Assembly (NCBI RefSeq): GCF_900107925.1 | Contig: NZ_FNUJ01000013.1 | Location: 62,001-126,000 of the forward strand | Length of the DNA stretch: 64,000 nt | DNA from: Amycolatopsis pretoriensis | GTDB lineage: Bacteria; Actinomycetota; Actinomycetes; Mycobacteriales; Pseudonocardiaceae | Direction of reading: 5' to 3' | Shown: piece after piece, positions 16,550-26,577 of the stretch | Numbering within the stretch: position 1 is the first letter of the stretch | Layout: the number at the start of each line of letters is the position of its first letter | The notes under the pieces: model-generated | What the model saw: the letters and a program-made list of their open reading frames with translations, nothing else | What the model was told of the DNA's origin: nothing | Database searches by the model: none | Made by a program: the position numbers and the translations under genes

Positions 16550-18178
16550 CAGCTTGTTGCGCAGCACCTTCCCGGTCGCGTTGCGGGGCAGCTCGTCCAG
16601 GAACTCGACGTCGCGGGGCACCTTGTACCGCGCCAGGTTCGCCTTGACGTACTCGCGGACGCCGTCGAGGTCGAGCTTCGAGTCTTCGGTGCGCACGATG
16701 AACGCCTTGAGCCGCTGACCGAACTCCGGGTCCTCGACGCCGATCACCGCGGCCTCCAGGACGTCCTCGCGCTCGACCAGGAGGTTCTCCACCTCGATCG
16801 GGAACACGTTCTCGCCGCCGGAGACGATCATCTCGTCGTCGCGGCCGTCGATGAAGAGGAGGCCGTCGTCGTCGAAGTGGCCGACGTCGCCGCTGGAGAG
16901 CAGGCCGTCGATGATCTCCTTGTGGCGGCCGTCGGTGTAGCCGCCGAAGCTGAGGCCGCTGCCCACGAACACCCGGCCGGTGACGTGCGGCTCGGTGATC
17001 TTCCCGCCCTTTTCGTCGTAGAGCGCCACCTTGCAGCCGACCGGCGCGCGGCCGACCGTGCCCGGCGCCTTGGCCCAGTCCTCCGGCGTCGCGACCGTCG
17101 CCACGGCGACCTCGGTGGAGCCGTAGAGGTTGTGCACGACGGGACCGAACGCCTCGTTCGCGCGGTTGCCGAGGTCCGGCGACAGCGCGGAGCCCGCGAC
17201 GAAGATGATCCGCAGCGACGACGTGTCGTACTTCTCGCGGACGTCCTTCGGCAGGTCGACGATGCGCTGCAACATGGTCGGCACCAGCACGAGCGCGGTG
17301 CACTTGTGCTCGGCAACGCCGCGCAGCGCCTCCTCCGGCGTGAACTTGCGGCGCATCACGACCTTCGAGCCGAGCGCGAAGGAGAGGATGAACTGCGAGA
17401 GGCCGGTGCCGTGGAACAGCGGCGCGCCCATGTAGGTGGCTTCGTTGGAGCGCAGCGGGATCCGGTCGAGGAACTGCGCCGACGCGAGCGCCGAGGTGTG
17501 CGGCCGCGGCGCGCCCTTCGGCGTGCCGGTGGTGCCGCTGGTCAGCAGCACGAAACCGCCGGGCTTGGCGGGCGCGGGCCACGGCCGGTCGTCGGTGCTG
17601 GCGATGATCTCCGACAGCACCGGGGTGTCCCGGGCGGTGAGGTCGCTGTCGGGATCGACCCAGGCCAGGTAGCGGTCGACACCGGCCGGGATGGCGTCGA
17701 GCAGGCCGCTGAACTCCTGGTCGTACACCAGCGCCGTGACGCCTTCCCGGTTGGCGACGTCGGTCAGCTGGGGCTTCGCGAAGCCGGTGTTCATAAGCAG
17801 CAACCGGACGCCGAGCTTGCCCGACGCGGCCATCGTGAGCACCAGGCCGCGGTGGTCGCGGCAGAGCGCGGCGACGACCTGGCCCGGCCGGATCCCGCGC
17901 TCGGACCAGGCCCGGGCCAGCGCGTTCGACTGGTCGTCGAGCTGCTTGTAGGTCAGCGGGCCGAGCTCGTCGACGATGCCGACGGCGGTCGGGTCGCGGC
18001 GCGCGGAGATGTGGTTCGCGCCGGCGAACGGGCCGAACTTGCGGAGCGCGACCAGTGAGCGGACCCCCTCGTCGAGCCGGGGGAAGGGGACGAGTCCCGC
18101 CCGCCGCATCACGTCGACGCTGCGGGCCGTCTCGGCCACCTTGTCCGCCACCTGCGTGGCGAGCTCGACCAGGCTCAT
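16544..18178 (-). CDS. Long-chain acyl-CoA synthetase (FadD family)
   Basis: A 544-residue AMP-forming ligase: LLTSGTTGTPKGAPRPH (ATP loop) near residue 213, NLYGSTEVAVATVA (A5) near 355, SSGDVGHFDDDGLLFIDGRDDEMI (written here in two parts: SSGDVGHFDDDG then LLFIDGRDDEMI) in the hinge, and the catalytic lysine in NATGKVLRNKL at the end. The N-terminal 60 residues (LATQVADKVAETARSVDVM) match actinomycete FadD2/FadD12-like proteins. Likely fatty-acid activation at the membrane face. Monocistronic; divergent from the DNA polymerase gene. Confidence 0.88.
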   Translation of the reverse strand: MSLVELATQVADKVAETARSVDVMRRAGLVPFPRLDEGVRSLVALRKFGPFAGANHISARRDPTAVGIVDELGPLTYKQLDDQSNALARAWSERGIRPGQVVAALCRDHRGLVLTMAASGKLGVRLLLMNTGFAKPQLTDVANREGVTALVYDQEFSGLLDAIPAGVDRYLAWVDPDSDLTARDTPVLSEIIASTDDRPWPAPAKPGGFVLLTSGTTGTPKGAPRPHTSALASAQFLDRIPLRSNEATYMGAPLFHGTGLSQFILSFALGSKVVMRRKFTPEEALRGVAEHKCTALVLVPTMLQRIVDLPKDVREKYDTSSLRIIFVAGSALSPDLGNRANEAFGPVVHNLYGSTEVAVATVATPEDWAKAPGTVGRAPVGCKVALYDEKGGKITEPHVTGRVFVGSGLSFGGYTDGRHKEIIDGLLSSGDVGHFDDDGLLFIDGRDDEMIVSGGENVFPIEVENLLVEREDVLEAAVIGVEDPEFGQRLKAFIVRTEDSKLDLDGVREYVKANLARYKVPRDVEFLDELPRNATGKVLRNKLS

Positions 18179-18319
18179 CCAAGCACCTCCATTGCTGCGG
18201 GAAGAGTGCCCACGCCGACGGCGGGCGTACCGGCGGTATGGGGGCTACTGGAGAGTAAACCAACCGCGCCGCGAGCGCACGGGCCGGTCTTTGTCGGTGG
18301 TGGCCGTCATGATGTCTTC

Positions 18320-20008
18320 GTGCAGGTGATCGCCGGGCGGGAGGAGGACGGGAGCTTCACGGTGCAATCGTCGTCTTCGACGGTGAACGACCTGGACGAG
18401 GCCGGTTTCGCGGCGGTGGCGCGGGAGCTCGAGGAGTCGGCGCGGCCGCGCTGGGTGTTCCCGTCGGTGGAGGGCGTCTACCCGGTGCTCGTGGCGGCCG
18501 GGCTGCGGGTCGAGCGCTGCTACGACCTCGCGCTGGCCGAGGGGCTGCTGCTGGCGTACGAGGGCGCCGACGGGCAGTCACGGAGCCTGCGCGCGGCCTG
18601 GGCCAGGGCGAACGGCGAAGAACCGCCACTCGACGCGACGGCCGTGGAGCTGGCGCAGCCGACATTGTTCGAGACCCGGGTGCCGACGCTGCCCGACGGC
18701 GTGACGGTCGTCACGGCGGTCCGGCGCGTGCTCGCGGAGCAGGAGCGGCGGGTGGCGGCGGCCGGGCACCCGGACCGGCTGCGGCTGCTGCTCGCCGCGG
18801 AGTCGGCGAGCGCGCTGGCCGCGGCGGAGATGTCGGCCGACGGCCTGCCGTGGCGCGCCGACCTGCACGAGGAGCTGCTGACCTCGCGGCTGGGCCCGCG
18901 GGTACGGGCCGGTGAGCGGCCCAAGGTGCTGGTCGAGCTGGCGGCGAAGATCAGCGAGGCGTTCGGCGGGCGGCCGGTCAACCCGGACTCGCCGCCGAGC
19001 GTGGTCCGGGCGCTGGCCCGGGCCGGCATCGAGGTCCCCGCGGCGCGGAAGTACCTGCTGAAGGGGATCGATCACCCCGCGGTCGCGCCGCTGCTGGAGT
19101 ACAAGGAGCTGTCCCGGCTGTACGCGGCGAACGGCTGGGCGTGGCTCGAGGAGTGGGTGCACGACGGCCGGTTCCGCCCGCACTACGTCGTCGGCGGCGT
19201 GGTGTCCGGCCGCTGGGCCAGCCGCGGCGGCGGGGCGCTGCAGATCCCGAAGGTGTTGCGCACGTGCGTGCGCGCGGACCCGGGCTGGAAGCTGGTGGTG
19301 GCCGACGCGGCCCAGCTGGAGCCCCGGGTGCTGACGGCGCTGTCGGGCGACCGGCGGCTGGCCGACGTCGCGGCGGCGACGGACTTGTACGCGCGGCTGG
19401 GCGAGGCGCTGTTCTCGGGCGCCCGCTGGGTGCCGGCGGCGGACGACGACCGCGACGACCGGGCGCGCGCGAAGATCGCGATGCTGTCGGCGATGTACGG
19501 CGGCACGTCCGGCGAAGCGGGACCGCTGCTGGGGTTGCTGCGCCAGCGCTTCCCGGACGCGGTGTCCTATGTGGAGCGTGCCGCCCAGGCGGGCGAGCGC
19601 GGCGAACGGGTCCGCTCCCGCCTCGGCCGGACGTCCCCGGCCCCGTCGGCGGCGTGGCGGGCGTTGACCGGCGGGCTGGCCTCGGACGAGGCGGGTGAGC
19701 TGAAGGCCCGCCGGGCGTCGCGGGGCTGGGGCCGGTTCACGCGCAACTTCGTCGTCCAGGCGAGCGCGGCGGACATGACGGCGGTGATGCTCGCGACCTT
19801 GCGCCGCCGGTTGCCGTCGCCCGCGCACCTGGTGTTCTTCCAGCACGACGAGGTCATCGTGCACACGCCGGAGGCTTCGGCCGAGGAGGTGTCGTCCGCC
19901 ATCACGGACGCGGTGACGGAGGCGGCGAGGATGCTGTTCGGCCCGGCGTGCCCGGTGCGGTTCCCGATGCAGGTCGCGGTGGTCGACACCTACGCCGACG
20001 CGAAGTAA
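18320..20008 (+). CDS. Stand-alone family-A DNA polymerase (bifunctional exonuclease/polymerase annotation)
   Basis: A 562-residue PolA relative without a 5'-nuclease domain. Polymerase motif A appears as VVADAAQLEPRV, motif B as RARAKIAMLSAMYGG, and motif C as FFQHDEVIVHT, so the two metal Asp residues and the His-Asp-Glu are kept. In motif B the residue matching E. coli Phe762 is Leu. The 3'-5' exonuclease motifs at the N-terminus are not recognisable to me (no clear D-x-E). Start GTG 18320 is chosen on family length; the frame is open upstream. Role unknown, probably repair. Confidence 0.85.
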   Translation: MQVIAGREEDGSFTVQSSSSTVNDLDEAGFAAVARELEESARPRWVFPSVEGVYPVLVAAGLRVERCYDLALAEGLLLAYEGADGQSRSLRAAWARANGEEPPLDATAVELAQPTLFETRVPTLPDGVTVVTAVRRVLAEQERRVAAAGHPDRLRLLLAAESASALAAAEMSADGLPWRADLHEELLTSRLGPRVRAGERPKVLVELAAKISEAFGGRPVNPDSPPSVVRALARAGIEVPAARKYLLKGIDHPAVAPLLEYKELSRLYAANGWAWLEEWVHDGRFRPHYVVGGVVSGRWASRGGGALQIPKVLRTCVRADPGWKLVVADAAQLEPRVLTALSGDRRLADVAAATDLYARLGEALFSGARWVPAADDDRDDRARAKIAMLSAMYGGTSGEAGPLLGLLRQRFPDAVSYVERAAQAGERGERVRSRLGRTSPAPSAAWRALTGGLASDEAGELKARRASRGWGRFTRNFVVQASAADMTAVMLATLRRRLPSPAHLVFFQHDEVIVHTPEASAEEVSSAITDAVTEAARMLFGPACPVRFPMQVAVVDTYADAK

Positions 20009-20197
20009 CTTCCCCACCACTCTGATCAGTGACCACATGGACGCTCACCGGAGCACCCCTTCGGCGCAATCGGGATCGCTGCCCGTGAACCGGAGGCTCG
20101 GTCTTCGAAGCTTCATTTGGCGATCAGGGTCACGGTCGCCACACACGCGGAGGCCATCTGACCCGTCGCCTTGGTCCGTTTCGCCGACGAGAAGTGA

Positions 20198-20221
20198 GCC
20201 GTGCCGGTCGCCCGGCACGGC
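20198..20221. terminator. Hairpin between polymerase and BNR-protein genes
   Basis: GCCGTGCCGG (20198-20207) pairs exactly with 20212-20221 around a TCGC tetraloop, 9 bp past the stop of the minus-strand BNR-repeat gene. It could end both convergent transcripts. Bases 20009-20197 show no supported gene. Confidence 0.55.
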
Positions 20222-20230
20222 CACCTCCGC

Positions 20231-22000
20231 CTACGGGAACATCGCCAGCGTCTGCGTGCCGACGTCCTGGTTCGGCAGCGTCCGGCCCGGGTTGCCGCGG
20301 AAGTCGGTCCAGCACGGGTGCAGCCGGAAGTCCGCGCCCACCGCCGCCGCCGTGTAGTCGCCGATGAACACCCCCTGCAGTTCCTTGCCCGTCTCCGCGC
20401 CCGTCCCCACGAACTGGACCTGCGGGTTCGCCGTCTGCGTCGTGATCCGGCGGATCGGCGCCGAGCCGGCGCCGTCGCCCCAGCCGGTCGCGTACGCGTA
20501 GTCGAGACCGATGCCGTGCGGGTCGTACGCGCGCGTGTAGAACGTCACCGCGACCCGGCCGGCCAGGGCCGCCACCGCCGGGAACACCTCGTCCGCGCCC
20601 GTGCCGATCTTCACCGGCTTCGACCAGCCGTGCCGGCCGTCGGAGCCGCTCAGGAACGCATCACCGTTCGTCTTGACCGACTCGCCGTCGCGGTAGGTGC
20701 CGTCGCGGTCGTCGGCCCACGTCACCCAGAGCCGGTCGGTCACGCGGTCGTACGTCAGCTGCGGGAAGCTGTTGACGCGGAAGTTCTCGCCGGTCAGCGC
20801 GTTGTTGGCGACGTCTTCGTCGACCGGGAAGTCGAAGTCGAGCGCCACCTCGGCGTGCCGGAACGTCCGGCCGCCGTCGCGGGACGTCGCCACGACCACC
20901 GCGTCGTGGTCGGCGGGCCGGTCGCACGCCGCCGTCGCGCACACCGACGTCTCGTACGCCACCTGGAGGGTTCCGTCGCGGGTGACCACCGGGTTCGAGC
21001 CGCTGCCGTACGGCGTGATGCCGCCGTGGAACCCGGTCAGCGACGGCGAGATCCGGCGCATCGGCGACCACGTCCGCCCGAAGTTCACGGACTTCGACAC
21101 GACGATCGGCGATTCGACGAACGCACCGGACGCGTCGTAGGTGAATTGCGTCCAGGTCACGTAGACGTCGCCGGACACGGGGTCGGCGGCGATCCACTCC
21201 TTGTCGTTGAAGATGTTCGTCGGGGTCGGCGTGCCGGCCGGCGTGACGCCGTCGAGGTGCAGGATCGCCGGATCGCCGAAGCTGCGGCCGCCGTCGTGCG
21301 ACACCGACACCGCGATGCCGCTGGCGAGCTGCTGGTCTTCCGGCACCGCCGCGCGGCTGAACAGGAGCGTGGCGTAGTAGACGGTGCCGTGCGGCCCGAA
21401 CGCGACCGCCGGGTCACCCGCGGCGTCCATATAGGACAGTGGGGCGGGCGCGCCGGTCGGGAAGTCCAGGTGCGGCAGCTGGACGTTCGCCCACGTGCGG
21501 CCGCCGTCGAACGAGGTGTAGGCGAAGCCGCCGGAGTCGTTGCGGGCCTCGCGCGTGTTGTAGAGCCGGTAGTCGTTCGAGCCGGCGACGATGTTGCGCG
21601 GGTTCTCCGGGTTGACCGCGATGGTCGTCTCGTTCTGGGCGGTGCTGCAGCCGGTCTGACTGCCGGTGGGCACGATCGTGTCGCCGTCGATGACGTCGTT
21701 GTTCGGCGCGAGCGGCCGGTAGGGGTTCGGTTTGCCGATGTAGGTCTGGCAGAGTGCGGACAGCGCGGGATCGTCGCCGTCCTCCTCTTCCTCCTCGGCG
21801 AACCGTTCCTTGAGCAGCGGGTTGGGCACGTCGTGCCGCGGCTCGCCGGCGATCTTGTGCTTGCCGTGCAATGGATCCACGGGCAGCGGCGAGCCCCCGG
21901 CGGCGTGCGCGGCCGGGGCCAGCACGACGGCGAGCGGCAGGAGCAGCGCGATGCAGGCGGCGACGATTCTTCGCCTGGCGGACGAAACACCCAGGGACAT
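20231..22000 (-). CDS. Secreted BNR/Asp-box (sialidase-like) propeller protein
   Basis: A 589-residue exported protein. The signal peptide is RRRIVAACIALLLPLAVVLA with an AHA cleavage site near residue 34. At least four Asp-box repeats follow: TSFDGGRTW, VSHDGGRSF, KSVNFGRTW and TSRDGGRTF, as in sialidase-type six-bladed propellers. Before them lies an acidic EEEEEDGDD segment. The arginine triad of real sialidases is not obvious, so glycan cleavage is uncertain. ATG 22000 follows GGAAAGGACC; upstream in-frame codons would spoil the signal peptide. Confidence 0.85.
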   Translation of the reverse strand: MSLGVSSARRRIVAACIALLLPLAVVLAPAAHAAGGSPLPVDPLHGKHKIAGEPRHDVPNPLLKERFAEEEEEDGDDPALSALCQTYIGKPNPYRPLAPNNDVIDGDTIVPTGSQTGCSTAQNETTIAVNPENPRNIVAGSNDYRLYNTREARNDSGGFAYTSFDGGRTWANVQLPHLDFPTGAPAPLSYMDAAGDPAVAFGPHGTVYYATLLFSRAAVPEDQQLASGIAVSVSHDGGRSFGDPAILHLDGVTPAGTPTPTNIFNDKEWIAADPVSGDVYVTWTQFTYDASGAFVESPIVVSKSVNFGRTWSPMRRISPSLTGFHGGITPYGSGSNPVVTRDGTLQVAYETSVCATAACDRPADHDAVVVATSRDGGRTFRHAEVALDFDFPVDEDVANNALTGENFRVNSFPQLTYDRVTDRLWVTWADDRDGTYRDGESVKTNGDAFLSGSDGRHGWSKPVKIGTGADEVFPAVAALAGRVAVTFYTRAYDPHGIGLDYAYATGWGDGAGSAPIRRITTQTANPQVQFVGTGAETGKELQGVFIGDYTAAAVGADFRLHPCWTDFRGNPGRTLPNQDVGTQTLAMFP

Positions 22001-22141
22001 CGGACGGTCCTTTCCCAGGAAAGTCTCCAGCCGACCCAGGCTTGACGCCCGTTCGCCCGCGGTCAACCGACGGAAGTTCGAAGCCGGACATACCGGGTTT
22101 TCGTTAGCATCCAACGATGATCGACTACGGCGGGTCTTCCT

Positions 22142-25100
22142 CTAGGCCAGCGCGTCGTCGATCGCCTTGGTGATCCGCTTCAGCGACACCGGGTGCGCGG
22201 TGCCGAGCGTCTGCGCGAAGAACGACACCCGCAGTTCCTCGATCATCCACCGCACCTCGTTCAACGCCGGCGACGACGTCCCCGGCGGCAGCGTGGCCAC
22301 CGCGTCGGCGTACTCGCCCTGGATCCACGCGATGTCCGCCGTCCGCTGGAGGTCCCGCGTCGGCTCGGTCGGCAGCTTCTCCAGCCGTCGCGAGATCCCT
22401 TGCAGGTAGCGGACCACGTGCCGCAGCCGCGAGGCACCCGTCGCCGTCACGAAACCCGGGTACACCAGGCCGGTCAGCTGCGCGCGGACGTCGGACAGCG
22501 ACTCCGCCGGACCGCGCGTGCCCGGCAAGGCGACCTCGACGTCGTTCGCGGCGCGGAGGATCTTTTCCACGTCGGTCAGGACGTCGAGCACCTGCGGGTG
22601 CAGACCCGCGCGCACCTTTTCCAGCAGCACCTTGAAGCCGGTCTCGTCGAACACCGGACCGCCGCCCTCGGCCATCAGCGCGTCCACCGCGCAGTCGACG
22701 CAGTCTTCGAGCAGCGCCGCCACGCTGCCGTGCGGGTTCCGGTTCAGCACGAGCTTCGAGGAGTTGGACAGCGACCGCGTGATGAACTTCATCGGCGAGT
22801 TCAGGTTCAGCCGCAGCATCCGCCGGGTGCCCGCCCACATCGCGTGTTCCTGCTGGCCCGGCGTGTCCAGCAGCCGCACGGCGACCGACGCGCCTTCGTC
22901 GACCAGCGCCGGGTACGCCTTCACGTCGTGCCCGCGCTGCGTCGATTCGAACACCTTCGGCAGCGAACCGAACGACGGCTTGGTCAGCCCGGCTTTCTCG
23001 AGGCTGTTGGCCGCCTTGGAGATCGTGGCCCGGACCTTCGGGGCCAGCCGGCGCTGCAGCTCCTCGACGTCCTTGCCCTCGGCGACGCGCTTGCCGCGCT
23101 CGTCGACGACCCGGAACGTCATCTTGAGGTGTTCCGGCACCGAGGAAAGGTCCCAGTCGGCGTAGGGAACCGTTACGCCACGCAGGGAACGCAGCTCGCG
23201 GCCGAGCATCTCCAGCAGCGGACCGTCCGAAGGCGACACTCGCGAAAGGACGTCCCGGGCCGTGTCCGGCGCCGGGACGAAGTTGCGCCGCAACGCCTTC
23301 GGCAGCGACTTGATCAGCTGCGTGACCAGTTCCGCGCGCAGGCCCGGCACCTGCCAGTCGAAGCCGTCCGGCGTCACCTGGTTCAGCACCGGCAGCGGGA
23401 TGTGCACGGTGACGCCGTCGGCGTCCGCGCCCGGCTCGAACTGGTAGGTCAGCGTGAAGACCTGCGTGCCCTGCGTCCACGAGTCCGGGTAGTCGCCTTC
23501 GCGGACGCCACCCGCGGTTTCGTTGATGAGCATGGACTTCTCGAACGAGAGCAGGTCCGGTTGCTCGTGGCGCGTCTTCTTCCACCACGTGTCGAAGTGG
23601 CGCACGGAGACGACGTCGGCCGGGACGCGGGCGTCGTAGAACTCGTACAGCGTCTGGTCGTCGACCAGGATGTCGCGCCGCCGCGCCCGGTTTTCCAGGT
23701 CCTCGACTTCTTCCAGCAGCGCGCGGTTCTCGGCGAAGAAGTGGTGGCGCGTCTGCCAGTCACCCTCGACGAGCGCGTGCCGGATGAACAGCGCGCGGGA
23801 CATCTCCGGGTCGATCCGGCCGTAGTTGACGCGGCGGTCGGCGATCAGCGGGACGCCGTAGAGCGTGACGCGCTCGGTGGCCATCACCGCGCCCTGCTTG
23901 CGTTCCCAGTGCGGTTCGGAGTAGTTGCGCTTGACGACGTGCTGCGCGAGCGGTTCGACCCACTCCGGCTCGATGCGCGCGTTGACCCGCGCCCAGAGCC
24001 GGGACGTCTCGACCAGTTCGGCCGACATCACCCAGCGCGGCTGCTTCTTGAACAGCGCCGACCCGGGGAAGACGCCGAACCGGGCGCCACGCGCGCCCAG
24101 GTAGTCGCCCTTCGCCGGGTCCTTGAGCCCGATGTGCGACAGCAGCCCGGCGATCAGCGACGTGTGCACGCGCTGCGGGTCCACCGGGGACGCGTTCGTG
24201 TTGAGCGAGATGCCGAGCGGTTTCGCCAGCTGGCGCAGCTGGCTGAAGATGTCCTGCCACTCGCGCAGGCGCAGGTAGTTCAGGTACTCGGTGCGGCACA
24301 TGCGCCGGAACTGGTTGCCGGACAACGCTTTCTGCTGCTCGGCGACGTACTCCCAGAGGTTGAGGTAGGCGAGGAAGTCCGACGTCGGGTCGGCGAACCG
24401 CGCGTGCTGGGCGTCGGCCGCCTGCTGCTTCTCCGCCGGCCGCTCGCGCGGGTCCTGGATGGACAGTGCCGCGGCGATGATCATGACCTCGCGGACGCAG
24501 CCGTTCTTCGCCGCTTCCAGGACCATCCGGCCCATTCGCGGGTCGACGGGCAGCTGCGCGAGCTTGCGGCCGGTGTCGGTGAGGGTGCGGTCGGAGCTGG
24601 TGCTGGAGAACGCGCCCAGCTCCTGCAGCAGGCCGATGCCGTCGGTGACCTGGCGGCGGTCCGGCGGCTCGACGAACGGGAACGCCGCGATGTCGCCGAG
24701 GCCGAGCGAGGTCATCTGCAGGATGACCGACGCGAGGTTCGTCCGCAGGATCTCGGGGTCGGTGAACTCGGGCCGGCTCTCGAAGTCCTCTTCGGAGTAG
24801 AGCCGTATGCAGATGCCGTCGGACGTCCGGCCGCACCGGCCCTTGCGCTGGTTCGCCGACGCCTGCGACACCGGCTCGATCGGGAGGCGCTGCACCTTGG
24901 TGCGGTGGCTGTAGCGCGAGATCCGCGCGGTGCCCGGGTCGACGACGTACTTGATGCCCGGCACGGTCAGCGACGTCTCGGCGACGTTCGTCGCGAGCAC
25001 CACCCGGCGGCCGGTGTGGGACTGGAAGATCCGCTGCTGCTCGGCCGCCGACAGCCGCGCGTACAGCGGCAGGACCTCGGTGTTCCGCAGGTTCGCGCGG

Positions 25101-26026
25101 TTCAGAACGTCGGCGGTGTCACGGATTTCGCGTTCGCCGGAGAGGAACACGAGGATGTCGCCGGGACCTTCGGCACACAGCTCCTCGACGGCCTCGAGGA
25201 TGCCCTGGGTCTGGTCGCGCTCGTCGTCGCCCTCGGGGTCGTCCGGATCGACCAGGGGCCGGTAGCGCGTCTCGACCGGGTAGGTCCGGCCCGAGACCTC
25301 GACGATCGGCGCGTCGTCGAAGTGCTTCGAGAACCGCTCGGGGTCGATGGTCGCCGAGGTGATGATGACCTTGAGGTCGGGGCGGCGCGGCAGCAGCTGC
25401 TTGAGGTAGCCGAGGATGAAGTCGATGTTGAGGCTGCGCTCGTGGGCCTCGTCGATGATGAGCGTGTCGTACTGGCGCAGCGAGCGGTCGGTCTGGATCT
25501 CGGCGAGCAGGATGCCGTCGGTCATCAGCTTGACCAGCGTGTCCTGCCCGGACTGGTCGGTGAACCGCACCTTGTAGCCGACGGCGTCGCCGAGCTCGGT
25601 CTTCAGTTCGCTGGCGATCCGGTCGGCGACCGTGCGCGCGGCGAGCCGGCGGGGCTGGGTGTGCCCGATCTGCCCGCGGATGCCGCGGCCGAGCTCGAGG
25701 CAGATCTTCGGCAGCTGGGTGGTCTTGCCCGAGCCGGTCTCCCCCGCGACGATCACGACCTGGTGCTTGCCGATGGCCGCGGCGATCTCGTCCTTGAGCC
25801 GGCTGACCGGCAGCTCTTCGGGGTAGTCGATCTTGGGCACGCTCTCGCGGCGCGACTGGACCCGCAGCTCGGCCTTGTCGACGTCGGCGGCGATCTGCGC
25901 GAGGGCGGCGTCGCGGTCACGAGCCTTGCGGGCACCGTCGAGCCGCCGGCGCAGCCGGTGCTCGTCGCGCGGCATCAGCTCGGGCAGGCGCGCACGCAGC
26001 GCTTCGAGGGGGGATGGCGTGGACAT
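22142..26026 (-). CDS. hrpA: DEAH-box ATP-dependent RNA helicase HrpA
   Basis: A 1294-residue helicase, the usual HrpA length. In order: GETGSGKT (motif I, about residue 95), TQPRRLAAR (Ia), DEAHERSLN (II), SATID (III), VVLATNVAETSLTVPGI (V), QRKGRCGRTSDG (VI), then helicase-associated and OB-fold domains, and the large C-terminal region specific to HrpA. Known members act on structured mRNA and stalled ribosomes. It stands alone, with 115-140 bp gaps on both sides. Confidence 0.97.
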   Translation of the reverse strand: MSTPSPLEALRARLPELMPRDEHRLRRRLDGARKARDRDAALAQIAADVDKAELRVQSRRESVPKIDYPEELPVSRLKDEIAAAIGKHQVVIVAGETGSGKTTQLPKICLELGRGIRGQIGHTQPRRLAARTVADRIASELKTELGDAVGYKVRFTDQSGQDTLVKLMTDGILLAEIQTDRSLRQYDTLIIDEAHERSLNIDFILGYLKQLLPRRPDLKVIITSATIDPERFSKHFDDAPIVEVSGRTYPVETRYRPLVDPDDPEGDDERDQTQGILEAVEELCAEGPGDILVFLSGEREIRDTADVLNRANLRNTEVLPLYARLSAAEQQRIFQSHTGRRVVLATNVAETSLTVPGIKYVVDPGTARISRYSHRTKVQRLPIEPVSQASANQRKGRCGRTSDGICIRLYSEEDFESRPEFTDPEILRTNLASVILQMTSLGLGDIAAFPFVEPPDRRQVTDGIGLLQELGAFSSTSSDRTLTDTGRKLAQLPVDPRMGRMVLEAAKNGCVREVMIIAAALSIQDPRERPAEKQQAADAQHARFADPTSDFLAYLNLWEYVAEQQKALSGNQFRRMCRTEYLNYLRLREWQDIFSQLRQLAKPLGISLNTNASPVDPQRVHTSLIAGLLSHIGLKDPAKGDYLGARGARFGVFPGSALFKKQPRWVMSAELVETSRLWARVNARIEPEWVEPLAQHVVKRNYSEPHWERKQGAVMATERVTLYGVPLIADRRVNYGRIDPEMSRALFIRHALVEGDWQTRHHFFAENRALLEEVEDLENRARRRDILVDDQTLYEFYDARVPADVVSVRHFDTWWKKTRHEQPDLLSFEKSMLINETAGGVREGDYPDSWTQGTQVFTLTYQFEPGADADGVTVHIPLPVLNQVTPDGFDWQVPGLRAELVTQLIKSLPKALRRNFVPAPDTARDVLSRVSPSDGPLLEMLGRELRSLRGVTVPYADWDLSSVPEHLKMTFRVVDERGKRVAEGKDVEELQRRLAPKVRATISKAANSLEKAGLTKPSFGSLPKVFESTQRGHDVKAYPALVDEGASVAVRLLDTPGQQEHAMWAGTRRMLRLNLNSPMKFITRSLSNSSKLVLNRNPHGSVAALLEDCVDCAVDALMAEGGGPVFDETGFKVLLEKVRAGLHPQVLDVLTDVEKILRAANDVEVALPGTRGPAESLSDVRAQLTGLVYPGFVTATGASRLRHVVRYLQGISRRLEKLPTEPTRDLQRTADIAWIQGEYADAVATLPPGTSSPALNEVRWMIEELRVSFFAQTLGTAHPVSLKRITKAIDDALA

Positions 26027-26100
26027 TCTTGGACCAAGGATAGCCGTGCGTGACGAACCCGGCTTCCGAATATCCCCGCCACGTGACCGGGCGCACGCGA

Positions 26101-26130
26101 AAGGCCCCGCACCGGGTGGTGCGGGGCCTT
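26101..26130. terminator. Strong hairpin downstream of the small membrane protein gene
   Basis: AAGGCCCCGCACC (26101-26113) and its exact complement (26118-26130) form a 13-bp stem with a 4-nt loop, 11 bp after the minus-strand stop at 26142. On the minus strand the stem ends in TT followed by TCGCG. Confidence 0.7.
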
Positions 26131-26141
26131 CGGAACGACGC

Positions 26142-26462
26142 TCAGCCCTGCTGGTTCGGGTACTGCTGCTGCGGCGCCTGGGCCGGGTATTGCTGCTGCT
26201 GGCCGGCGTAGGGCTGCTGGCCCGGGGCCGGCGGCTGCTGGGCGAACTGCTGCTGCGGCTGCGGCGCCGACTTCGTGCGGCTGATCGCCACCGAACCGCC
26301 GATCAGCACGAGGCCGAGGACGCCCAGCCCGATGCCGAACGTCGGCTGCATGTCGCTGGCCCAGGACAGCAGCCGGAACTCCATGTCGAACTGCTCGAGC
26401 ACGAGCGAGCCGAAGCCGAGAACCGCGAACAGGATGCCGATGCGCATCATGATGGAAGACAC
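26142..26462 (-). CDS. Small membrane protein with Q/P-rich tail
   Basis: A 106-residue protein with two predicted membrane helices (RIGILFAVLGFGSLVLEQF near 7-25 and IGLGVLGLVLIGGSVAI near 44-60). A low-complexity C-terminal tail of about 45 residues follows, mainly Gln, Pro and Tyr, with QQQYP-like repeats. The GTG start at 26462 opens VSSIMMRIG. No function is recognised; Q/P-rich tails on actinomycete membrane proteins are common and may be disordered linkers. It lies between hrpA and the hydroxy-acid oxidase, with its own terminator. Confidence 0.7.
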   Translation of the reverse strand: MSSIMMRIGILFAVLGFGSLVLEQFDMEFRLLSWASDMQPTFGIGLGVLGLVLIGGSVAISRTKSAPQPQQQFAQQPPAPGQQPYAGQQQQYPAQAPQQQYPNQQG

Positions 26463-26577
26463 GGAAAACCCCCAACGGGAAAGAGAAACAGGAGCCGGCC
26501 GCCCCGACGGCCCGCAATGGGACTCGAAGAGTAGCCGCCGGTTCCCGGGCTGTCCCCTGCTTTCCCGATTCGTTACC

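Noticed and set aside
20037..20357. ORF of 106 residues between the polymerase and BNR genes
   Set aside because: Ser/Arg/Pro-rich, overlaps the end of the BNR gene and the hairpin; no motif.
22193..26053. A 1286-residue open frame antisense to hrpA
   Set aside because: Arg/Gly/Ala/Leu-rich translation with no family motif; a shadow of high third-position GC in hrpA, whose helicase motifs are complete.
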